Source of the DNA: Gnetum montanum
Lineage: Eukaryota > Streptophyta > Gnetopsida > Gnetales > Gnetaceae
Direction: 5' to 3'
Length of the DNA: 34,585 nt
Assembly (NCBI GenBank): GCA_015680685.1
Contig: MNCI01016043.1
Coordinates: 25,424-60,008, forward strand
Position 1 is the stretch's first letter. Every line of letters begins with the position of its first letter. Below are positions 20,611 to 28,633 of the stretch, in pieces. The notes beneath the pieces are model-generated. The model was not told where the DNA came from. It made no database searches and saw only the letters and a list, made by a program, of their open reading frames with translations. Position numbers and translations under genes: made by a program.

Positions 20611-21495
20611 ATGAAGAAAAGACCTTTCTTTAGAACCAATAGTTCAACCAAGCCCTTGCAATTACAAGTAGTTGATTATTTAGATGCATCAGTATCAATC
20701 AAAACTTCAGAGCCCCTTTTGAGCCAAATGCCACGCTCAACACATATGGTCATGTTAACACATGTCATTACTAATTGGATCAAAGCTGGCCACCTTCCTA
20801 GGAAATTCTCTAATCCTGGGAGTCCTCTGATATATCTACAAATTGCTAGAAATGAGCCATGTAAAGCTCTTTTAGATTCAAGTTCCAATGTCAATTTAAT
20901 CTCTCAATAAATGTACAAGGCCTGGAACCTACCTCCATTGAAAAAGAGCAACATTTGTTTAGAGCTAGCTAACTAGTCCATCATTGTCCCATTAGGACTA
21001 GTGGAGGACATTTTCACCACTATTTGTGGGTGGTCTTACCCAGCTGACTTCCTAGTGATTCAGGTGAACAACAATAATGGGGACTTCCCAATCATAATGG
21101 AAAGGGCATGGCTAAGAACCATCGATGCATGCCTAGGAATCCACGATCTTTCCTTAAAAATATCAAAGGAAAATACATTCAGGAAGATTAGGAAGAAGAA
21201 AGTTCCATGCATCGCATACAGTGACACAGGGTGTAATTGCATGCAGAGGTTATGGTTTGTGAAAAGTTTAACATTTCCTTGATGTAATTAGTGTGCATAA
21301 GTGATCAACATACAAAGATGTTTATATGTAGTAGTCACATAATAGGAAGGCACCCAATGGCTGATAACTGATCAAGAAAGAATTTCAATCATATGCATGG
21401 GACCAACTAAGGCTTTGACTTGCACTTATATTGATAGCATAGATGCATTAGAGCAACTCCACGACCAACTTCCAAGTCTTAGCCTTGAAAATATC
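20611..21495 (+). pseudogene. B2 aspartic protease and start of RT linker, interrupted by element A
   Basis: A proline- and Thr-rich lead gives way to the protease. The catalytic site reads ALLDSSSNVNLIS, with the Asp codon at 20875-20877. The usual Asp-Ser-Gly is Asp-Ser-Ser through GGT to AGT, a G-to-A change. A stop follows at 20908, then LELAN-stop-SIIVPLGLVEDIFTTI and DFPIIMERAWLRT (about 21087-21120). The latter replaces the usual ILGRPWL. This DSG / VEDI / ILGRP layout is that of Athila-type proteases. The downstream linker stays open in one frame up to 21495, where element A starts. Reading resumes in the same frame at 28629. Confidence 0.75.
21491..21495 (+). repeat. Target site duplication, left copy (atatc)
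   Basis: Five bases ATATC immediately before the TG of the element A 5' LTR; the identical five bases follow the 3' LTR at 28629-28633. Confidence 0.9.
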
Positions 21496-21617
21496 TGAAA
21501 CACTACAAATTTTTGTGCTTAGTACTTCTCCAACATGAAACAGATCCCTGCAATCCACAGAAGAACATGACAACATCGAGGATCGAGATACTTAGTTTTC
21601 ACTAAGTATGCAGTCTC

Positions 21618-22040
21618 AGCGTATACGCTGGGCGTATACGCCCAAGTGTACATTCCCAGTGTATACGTTCAAATTCCTAGCATATACGCCCAGCGTATAT
21701 GCTCTAGTCCACGGTGTATACGTCCAGCGTACACGCCTCACATGTACACCCAGCAGGTACAACCGATGTATACGTTGGGCATGCAATTCCCGAAGACAGC
21801 ATGGAAACAACACTGCAGAACAAGACTTGGTACAAGGCACCAACCATCAGCATATACCCCCCAGTGTATATGCCCAACAACCATCAGTGTATACGCCCCA
21901 GCTTATATGCCCAGCACATCAGCGTATACGCCTCCCAGCATCCATTAGCGTATACGCCAGTGTCCACGACATCTACACCCAAATTTGAAAATGCCTAGGC
22001 ATATATGCCCATAATCTACACTTGCTAGACACAGCGTATA
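21618..22040 (+). repeat. GCGTATACGC palindrome array in 5' LTR U3
   Basis: About 20 degenerate copies of AGCGTATACGCCC lie in two clusters (21618-21780 and 21848-22040), parted by a 65-bp unique segment containing the GAAGACAGCATGGAAA block. The best units contain the 10-bp perfect palindrome GCGTATACGC; many others are one transition away. Unit spacing is mostly 13-14 bp in the first cluster. Long open frames on both strands (Tyr/Pro-rich) arise from the repeat and are not genes. Confidence 0.9.
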
Positions 22041-22104
22041 CGCCCGCCAAATGTAACATATTGTACACTTGTAAATTTTACATTTTTGCACCCAGTCAAT
22101 GCGC

Positions 22105-22110
22105 CACGTG
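22105..22110 (+). promoter_or_regulatory. G-box (CACGTG) in 5' LTR
   Basis: GCCACGTGTCGCCCAACC is conserved in both LTRs (here and 27997-28002), about 30 bp before the TATA box. CACGTG is the plant bZIP/bHLH core site; the role here is inferred. Confidence 0.5.
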
Positions 22111-22139
22111 TCGCCCAACCCAAGTCTACCATCGAAACC

Positions 22140-22149
22140 TATATAAAAA
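22140..22149 (+). promoter_or_regulatory. TATA box of element A 5' LTR
   Basis: CCTATATAAAAATCCC lies in a block that is nearly identical in the 3' LTR (28032-28041). This makes it the likely promoter for the element RNA. Confidence 0.65.
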
Positions 22150-22741
22150 TCCCAATTTTTCACGAGATCTAGGTCGATTGGCAAAATTTCCAGAGCACGC
22201 CAAAGAATAGAGACGCTACGAACCAGAGCACAAATATTTTATGCTGGACAACCTTGTACGCTGAGCATACAACCTCTACACTGTGGCTACGGTTTGAACT
22301 AGCCCACAGTCATCCCTGCATCCACCGGGGCTTTTCATCCACCTTGGGTACAAGCCACAACTGCGTTAGATCGGTGCATTGTACTCTCATTTTAAAATGC
22401 CATTGTTACATTTTCTTCCCAAAATCTATTACAGTTTGCATTAATCGTTGCATATATTCTATTTACGCTCTTTTACGTTTACGCTCCATTCACATTAGTT
22501 ACGTTGTTTACGCTCTGTTTTTCACCTATTACGCCATTCACGTATAACTCAGCGTATAGCACCTCGGTGTACATTTGGGGAAATCCTTGCCTGATCCGCG
22601 TGTGGACCATCCAAGGTACTCTACCTTCGTTCATTCCAGCTAACCCTCAGGTGAAGGTAGGGTCTTCTGTGCATGTCCTGTGATCCCCCGGTTTCTATTT
22701 CCTTCCAGCCACAGACCAACGAATTCGGACGGTACAGAAAA

Positions 22742-22760
22742 TGGCACTAGAAAGAGGGCC
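22742..22760 (+). promoter_or_regulatory. Element A primer binding site
   Basis: TGGCACTAGAAAGAGGGCC begins 5 bases after the LTR end (22736). It resembles the element R site and differs from the tRNA-Asp type used by B1-B3, which separates A from its host element. Confidence 0.7.
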
Positions 22761-22809
22761 TGACTTGTTTTTTGTTTAATCAAAATGTTGAACACGTTAC
22801 CTATTCAAA

Positions 22810-22894
22810 TACAGTGTTTACGCTACTACAGTGTCTACGCTGCTACAGTGTTTACATTGTTACATTGTCTACACTACTATAGTGTCTACGCTGA
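22810..22894 (+). repeat. Five tandem 17-bp repeats in element A leader
   Basis: Five head-to-tail units of consensus TACAGTGTCTACGCTRC, exactly 17 bp each, start 50 bp after the primer site and lie before gag. The core YTACGCT also recurs in the U5 of both LTRs. Confidence 0.9.
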
Positions 22895-22939
22895 AACTCT
22901 GAACATTGCCCCACAGCAACAAATGACAACCCAATAATC

Positions 22940-24500
22940 TCCCCAACCAACTAATCTGCCTACCGCTCAAGAGTGAGCAGAAGAAAAATAGATGATGCAA
23001 GTGTTAGCAGATGAGATAAAGCAACTTAAAGCTGACAACACTGAACAAGTAAAAGTATTGGATTTCTACCGCGACGATCCAATTAGCTCTTCAATGTCAC
23101 TGTTAGCTTTACCTAAGGGAATCACATTTCCCCAGTTAACCAAGTAAAATTGGAAGGGAGATCCAAATTCTCACTTAGTCATGTTTCGATCAGAAACTCT
23201 ATTGCTTCAAGCTTGGCCCCACACAATCTTGCGTGTGTTTGCTATGTCCTTAACGAGCATAGCCTTAGACTAGTATCGAGCCTTTCCTTGTAACTCCATA
23301 TCCTCTCTGGAGGATCTGTTACATTAGTTCATTACCCGATTTAAGTACAACCTCAAGCCTGAAGCCACACTAGACAGTCTGATATAGGTGAAACAAGCAC
23401 CACTTGAGCCTATGCAAAGGTTCATCCAATGATGGAGTGCAACCCTTAACGAACTTCATGAGCCCATCCCTGCAAAGTATTTGCTTACGATTCTAAAGGG
23501 AGCCGTGAATGACTTCATTAAGTCAAAAATGTACTACCTAAGTGCTCAAACATTGAGCCAAGCATTCACACAGATCAAGAACATTGAACAAGTTGCACAA
23601 ACTAGCAATGACCCGCCTATGTGGCTTACAAAAACCAACACGTTGCCAAACAAAAGGCAACAACGGAAACTATGGCCGCAAGCACAAAAACAACTAACAC
23701 CAGTACCAACCCACCTACAAGAACAGGGGCCACCTTAAGGTCCAATTTTCAATGCAAGGATCGCTCTAATTACACATCGCTACCTGCGTGACCTTCGAAA
23801 CTACTAGAGCAACTCCTTAAAGCTGGGCAAATCCAATACAAAAACGTAGTGGAGAATGCTCGCTACCGACATGACAGGTATTGCAAGTTACTAAGGAACC
23901 CCACCTTAGCAACACCAAATGAGCCCCCGGTTCCATGAAATTTCAAGTTAGAACAATTTTGTCACTACCACCAAATGTCTGGTCATAATACCGACACTTC
24001 TCATGCATTAAAGGATGATCTACAAGCAATGATAGAACGGGGCCAACTGAACGTCAACACCCTGAATCAACCCAGCACAAATGATGCCTCCTATGTCATA
24101 AATTCCATTGGAATAGATAGTAAGCCTAAACCTGTGCAGCAACCTTTTGTAATTCGTGTGCCTCCTAGCAAGGCAACAATCCCCTCCGCCTCCACAAGCA
24201 AGAGACCTCCCATCATCATCAAGGTGCCACCTAGAGCACCGAAAACACCTTTTGTGATCAAGGTACCACCACCTCACACGTCCGCTAAGATGTTAAACTA
24301 GTAAGATGCAACGCAATCCTAAGCACCAAAGACACCCTTTGTGGTCAAAGTACCACCACAGTCATCCGCTAAGACGTTAAACTAGCATGTTGCACCAACG
24401 ACAACAACAAAGAAACCTTTCGTTATCAAGGTGCCACAATAGGCTAGTCAAACAAAAACAACAACTTCTAAACTCCCATTTGTCATAAAAGTGCCACCAC
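22940..24500 (+). pseudogene. Element A gag (Tat-type, broken) with PFVIKVPP repeat tail
   Basis: The capsid-like core is read in one frame from about 22945 to 23738: LPKGITFPQLTK, NWKGDPNSHLVMF, RVFAMSLTSIALD-stop-YRAF, LEDLLH, FKYNLKPEATLDSL. RFIQ-stop-WSATLNEL and KGAVNDFIKSKMYYLSAQTL follow. This matches the Gag family core, including the segment where Trp-Tyr-Arg is expected. Five in-frame stops sit at 23145, 23271, 23325, 23385 and 23430. The one at 23271 replaces the conserved Trp (TGG to TAG). After a frameshift between 23738 and 23935 comes a Tat-like knuckle, FCHYHQMSGHNTDTSHALKDD (about 23956-24014), whose last Cys is now Ser. A Lys/Pro-rich repeat tail follows. No clear start codon remains. 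Confidence 0.8.
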
Positions 24501-24503
24501 GTG
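24135..24503 (+). repeat. Six PFVIKVPP coding repeats
   Basis: The Gag tail carries six copies of a (K)xPFVIKVPP motif, all in one frame, near 24143, 24205, 24245, 24329, 24413 and 24470. Variants include PFVIRVPP, PPIIIKVPP and PFVVKVPP. Units 3 and 4 are each followed by a GCTAAGAnGTTAAACTAG segment (24286 and 24367) that resembles the array at 25877-26135. Short hydrophobic strand plus Pro-Pro suggests a repeated binding module, but I know no family for it. Confidence 0.85.
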
Positions 24504-24754
24504 ATGGCCCCTCACTTACCCTGAGCCCAACCATAGGAAATGTCTCAACCTCTCCTCCCTCAAGAGCCAACCTTGCCAACAACACGAATAAGCCTACCAA
24601 ATGGTAGCAAAAGAGGACAAACGAACAATGAACAACACCCACAGCTGAAACAAAGGACACACCTAGTATACAACAATTGAACATTGGGGGCTCTGCCCCT
24701 AATCCCAAATAAACTAGGCCCAATCCCTCAACCCATACAGAGGCAACCAACACA

Positions 24755-25399
24755 ATGGCAGATAACACAGACTTTGTAGCTACACTAGCCCAGGTAAAAC
24801 AAACACTCAAACAAAAGAACACAAGCATGAGCTTGTACGATTTGGTCATGGCATCATCGGCTCATCGTGAAGCCTTAGTGCAAATGTTAGCATCCATTCC
24901 TATTACAGAGGACATTCCTGCTAACATAGAAGCCATCCATGCAATGATTTCACAACACACACCAAAAGGATTGGGTTCAAACACCTTAGCCTTTCGTGAT
25001 GATGCAGTTAAATGTAACCGTAAACAAGGGGATATCACTAAAGCTCCATTATCGATTAGTGTATGTGTTGGGCAATGTACCATTCGCAGAGTGCATGTTG
25101 ATGACGGTGCAGCAAAAAACGTAGTTCTATACTCCGTCATCGACAAACTAGGCATGGTAGATGAGATCATGCCAATAGAAACCACGTGTCTAAAATCTTT
25201 CAATGGATCATGTGTCACAATTAATGGCACAATCAACTTAGCCTTTGTGGCAGGAGAACAATTCCCCACCAGCGCGGAATTCACTGTCATAGAAGAGATG
25301 CCCAGTTTCAACATGATTCTTGGTAGACCTTGGCTAGCACAACAACAAGCCGTTTCCTCACCGATACATCAAGAAATCCACCTTCATTATACATGGTGA
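24755..25399 (+). pseudogene. Element A aspartic protease region
   Basis: The longest clean frame in the window (214 codons), in frame with the PFVIKVPP repeats. Residues 1-85 are a helical linker (LAQVKQTLKQKNTSMSLYDL, REALVQMLASIPI). The protease core has CTIRRVHVDDGAAKNVVLYS (catalytic segment, Asp codons 25100-25105). Then come ETTCLKSFNGSCVTINGTI and FNMILGRPWLAQQQAVSS (ILGRPWL at 25315-25335). Tat-type proteases have VDGG or VDTG at the active site; here it is Asp-Asp-Gly-Ala, so activity is doubtful. A one-base shift near 25383 ends this frame early, and the homologous reading continues at IHGDNTPFQADHNID in the next frame. Confidence 0.8.
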
Positions 25400-25724
25400 T
25401 AACACTCCCTTTCAAGCTGACCACAACATAGACATGTCACAGGTTTTGAAAGAGGAGCCTCTTGAAGCAACACCCACAACAACAAACATAACACCTAGAG
25501 CTAAAACACCCGAACAAGGGGTAAAAACTGAAAGCCTCCCAGAGCAAACTAGCATGCCTCCTAGACCATGTCTGACTAAGAAACAATCACATAATCAAGA
25601 CTCCCCTACAGCCAAAGACACGTTTGATCTCTGCCCACTCTTCACCTTTGTTCGTTGTGCATACGTCACCTTAGTTTGTATTGTATTAGCTTACGTGTTT
25701 TCTCATGGCCTGAAAAGGCCTTAA
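25384..25724 (+). pseudogene. Element A polyprotein tail after protease
   Basis: Continuation of the protease reading after a frameshift: IHGDNTPFQADHNID, then about 60 Glu/Thr/Pro/Lys-rich residues (MSQVLKEEPLEATPTTTN onward). A hydrophobic stretch VRCAYVTLVCIVLAYVFS follows before TAA at 25722-25724. Elements with full pol would show RT here, and no RT motif is seen. The hydrophobic end might be a membrane segment or only a chance reading after decay. Confidence 0.5.
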
Positions 25725-25876
25725 ACTACCACCATTTCAAATTATCTTCTATTTATTGGTGCATTTCAGTTCATGTTTTCTGCAGTTGCTATTTAATATT
25801 GTTTTCTCTAGTAGCTTTTGTTTACAGGATCATACAGATGCACACGCATGCATCCACACAGAGCAGTCCTGGCATC

Positions 25877-26135
25877 ATGACTTAAAACTGATACCACAGA
25901 CTTTCCTAGCATCATGACGGTAAACTAACACCACAAAGCTCTGTCCGACATGACACTAAACTATCAAACTCATTCACCAGATTCTGCTAAGACTATAAAC
26001 TAGCTTGCCTCTTCATAGTTCGTCACGACTATAAACTAGCATCGTACCGTCTGCTACGATGATAAACTGGCAACGTCCAATGGGTTATGATGTAGAACTA
26101 ATCCATGACAGTCCACTAAGACTATAAACTGGCTA
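25877..26135 (+). repeat. Degenerate array of GACTATAAACTAGC units
   Basis: Eight units sharing CATGACtaTAAACTaGCa start near 25877, 25914, 25949, 25987, 26026, 26056, 26087 and 26117. The step is 30-39 bp and the text between units is mostly unrelated. Two related copies lie in the gag tail at 24286 and 24367. Confidence 0.75.
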
Positions 26136-26644
26136 GATCATTTCTTGCACATTCATCTACTGCTATAATTTATGACATTTCTTTATCAATGCCTGTTGCA
26201 TCATTCATCACACCGACTCTGACAACAGTATTGTTGCTCATTTAGTTTGCCTTAAGTTTCACATGGTGCCTCCATTTGCATCAGTCACATTCATGTCTAA
26301 AGTGTTTGCTAACTCATTCACTTGTGGTTTTCTTGTCCTCTTGGAGTTGTGTTTGTAGGATGACACCCAGTGGTGCTCGTACACAGATACACTTCATCAC
26401 GGTAACAAGGTGCCCATTGTTTCTGACGCACGCAACTAGGTTAATCAATCTGTTCAAAAGTACATTTCCAGTTCCCAATACATTCTCCATTTCCCCAATA
26501 CTCGTATTCCCTTTCCTACCTGGTTACAGTTCCCAGATACACCCAATACACCATAAAACTTTGAGCACACTGTTACACGCTACGACACTCTCAATAAATT
26601 GCAACACACAATATGGCACATGAGCATGAGTGCAAAATTGAAAG

Positions 26645-26775
26645 AAAGCTCTTGCCAAAAAATAGAAAAAAAAAACAAAAATAAGAGAAAACACAAAAAA
26701 AAAGAAAAAAGAAAAAAAAGGAAAAACAAAAAGCAAAGAAAAAGAAAAGAGCAAAGAGCAAAGAGAAAAATGAAC
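26645..26775. repeat. A-rich low-complexity tract
   Basis: About 130 bp, almost pure A with scattered G and C. It gives a Lys-rich open frame on plus and Phe-rich frames on minus, none of them supported as genes. Confidence 0.85.
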
Positions 26776-27316
26776 CATAAAAAACTTGGCACTTCCCATA
26801 TAAGCCCCAAGCGGGAAGGCAGTTATCTTGAAACCAAGCGCTCATGTTAAAAAAAATCTGGAAACATACAATTACATGGCTTTGGCTCTCCGTCAATAGG
26901 TTCCTCCTAAACACTAAACAAGGGCCCTGTTCCTCCAAAGAATGTAACACATTCTCCCATGGCTTTGGTCTTGCCAGCAAGTTCTCTTGAACACTACCCA
27001 AGAGTCTTGTTCCACCAAAGGATGCACATCACATGTCTAGATTCCAAGTCTACTAAATAATGGCTATTGACAAGGATTAGCATGATACACACCAGAGCAT
27101 CCCCTTCACTGAGCAAAATCCCTTGAGCATTTACTAGTCTCCACAATCCCCATTCTCCTACCAGTTACAAATTTCAATTTCCCAATCCCATGTACTACTG
27201 AACACGGTGCAATGACGTCTAGTCAAGTGGCAATGGACAAAGTCTCTATCAAGTTGCTTGTGGTGTTTTTCACTTCTTTGTCAACTCTCCTCAGGTTGAT
27301 TCCTCCAAGCGTCAAC

Positions 27317-27329
27317 AAAGAGGGGCCAA
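27317..27329 (+). promoter_or_regulatory. Element A polypurine tract
   Basis: AAAGAGGGGCCAA directly abuts the TG of the 3' LTR at 27330. It is the expected plus-strand primer site and fixes the LTR start. Confidence 0.8.
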
Positions 27330-28628
27330 TGAAACACCATAAAATTTTGAGCTTAGTACTTCTCCAACATGAAACAGGTCCCTGCAACCCACAAACGAAC
27401 ATGACAACTTCAGGGATCGAGATATATGCAGTCTCAGCGTATACGCTGGGTGTATACACCCAAGTGTACATTCCCAGCGTATACACCCAACGTATACGCC
27501 TAGTGTATACGCTCTAGTCCACGGTGTACATGCCCAGCGTACACACCTCATATGTATGCTCAGCAGGCACAACCGATGTATACGCTGGGTATGCAATTCC
27601 CGAAGACGGCATGGAAATAGCACTGCAGAACTAGACTTGGTACAAGGCAGCAACCATCAGCGTATACACCCCAGCGTATACGCCCAGCACATCAGTGTAT
27701 ATGCCACCCAGCATCCATCAGCATATACGCCCATCGTATACGCTAGCATCCATGACATTTATGCCCAAATTCGCATATGCCCAGCACACTTAGTGTATAC
27801 GCCACCCAGCATCTATCAGCATATACGCCCAGCATATACGCCATCATCCACGACATCTACATCCAAATTCGCATACGCCCAGCACACCTAGCATATACGC
27901 CCACAGTCTACGCTCGCCAAACATAGCGTATACGCCCGCCAAATGTAACATATTGTACACTTGTAAATTTTATGCTTTTGCACCCGATCAATGAGCCACG
28001 TGTCGCCCAACCTGAGTCTACCATCAAAACCTATATAAAAATCCCAATTTTTCACGAGATCCAGGTCGGTTGGCAAAATTTCCAGAGCACGCCAGAGAAC
28101 AGAGACGTTGCAAACCAGAGCACAAATATTTTACACTGGACAACCCTGTACGCTGAGCATACAGCCTCTACGCTGTGCCTATGGTTTGAACTAGCCCACA
28201 GTCATCCTTGCATCCACCGGGACTTTTCGTCCACCTTGTGTCCAAGCCACAATTACGTTAGACTAGTGCATTGTACTCTCATTTTGAAATTCCATTGTTA
28301 CATTTTCTTCCTAAAATCTGTTACAGTTTGCATTAATCGTTGCATATATTCTATTTACGTTCTTTTATGTTTACGCTCTGTTTGCATTAGTTATGCTATT
28401 TACACTCTATTTTTCGCCTGTTATGCCGTTCACGTATAACCCAACGTATAGCACCTAGGTGTACATTTGGGGAAATCCTTGCTTGATTCACGTGTGGACC
28501 ATCCAAGGTACTCTACCTTCATTCATTCTAGCTCACCCTTAGGTGAAGGTAGGGTCTTCTGTATGTGTCCTGTGATCCCCTGGTTTCTGTTTCCTTCCAG
28601 CCGGAGACCGATGATTTCGAATGGTATA
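27330..28628 (+). repeat. Element A 3' LTR
   Basis: 1299 bp, TGAAACAC...GGTATA (the final CA has become TA). It carries the same array (27434-27935), G-box (27997-28002) and TATA box (28032-28041) as the 5' LTR. It is longer mainly because the array has an extra 97-bp duplication (27685-27878). Confidence 0.9.
27434..27935 (+). repeat. GCGTATACGC palindrome array in 3' LTR U3
   Basis: About 20 or more degenerate units in the same two clusters as the 5' LTR. Within the second cluster, 27685-27780 and 27781-27878 are two copies of a 97-bp block. Both contain CACCCAGCATC(C/T)ATCAGCATATACGCCCA and CAAATTCGCAT. Confidence 0.85.
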
Positions 28629-28633
28629 ATATC
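28629..28633 (+). repeat. Target site duplication, right copy (atatc)
   Basis: Identical to 21491-21495. Removing element A and one copy leaves the B2 reading frame uninterrupted at this point. Confidence 0.9.

Larger units (their letters stand above)
21496..22736 (+). repeat. Element A 5' LTR
   Basis: 1241 bp, TG...CA. U3 holds about 20 GTATAC-type units (21618-22040), then a G-box (22105-22110) and TATATAAAAA (22140-22149). R/U5 follows, with a TTTACGCT-rich stretch (22460-22560), and the LTR ends at GGTACA. Aligned to 27330-28628 across its length. Confidence 0.9.
25725..27316 (+). other. Element A 3' non-coding region
   Basis: About 1.6 kb with no protein domain in any frame. It contains the GACTATAAACTAGC array (25877-26135), an A-rich tract (26645-26775), and two similar blocks. 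Those blocks are CTTGGCACTTCC...ACATGGCTTTGGCTCTCC (26787-26910) and CATGGCTTTGGTCTTGCC (26958-), each followed by an AACACT...TGTTCC(T/A)CCAAAG(A/G)ATG stretch. It ends in the polypurine tract. It fills the place where RT, RNase H and INT would stand in an autonomous element. Confidence 0.6.
21496..28628 (+). mobile_element. Element A: non-autonomous Tat-like LTR retrotransposon nested in B2
   Basis: 7133 bp. LTRs at 21496-22736 (1241 bp) and 27330-28628 (1299 bp) begin TGAAACAC and end GGTACA or GGTATA. Perfect ATATC target duplications flank them. Internal parts in order: primer site (22742), five 17-bp tandem repeats (22810-22894), gag (about 22940-24500), protease with a tail (24755-25724), then about 1.6 kb without coding. 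A polypurine tract (27317-27329) closes it. No RT, RNase H or integrase motif is present, and the protease frame reaches a tail and a stop instead. This is the plan of gag-bearing non-autonomous elements, which depend on enzymes from a partner. In a 280-bp stretch compared by eye the LTRs differ at roughly 9% of sites, nearly all transitions, so the insertion is old. Confidence 0.9.

Noticed and set aside
21608-21998. Several overlapping open frames on both strands (60-126 codons) rich in Tyr, Pro, Arg and Val, reading like a repetitive cell-wall protein; the same at 27212-27891.
   Set aside because: They exist in more than one frame and on both strands because the GTATAC repeat has no stop in those frames; they lie in LTR U3 regions upstream of the TATA box.
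24448-25314. Minus-strand open frames of 133 and 150 codons opposite the element A protease.
   Set aside because: Antisense shadows of the well-supported plus-strand Gag tail and protease; no domain pattern.
26599-26850. Lys-rich open frame of 83 codons on plus and Phe-rich frames of up to 136 codons on minus.
   Set aside because: Produced by the A-rich tract at 26645-26775; no domain and no homology to element proteins.
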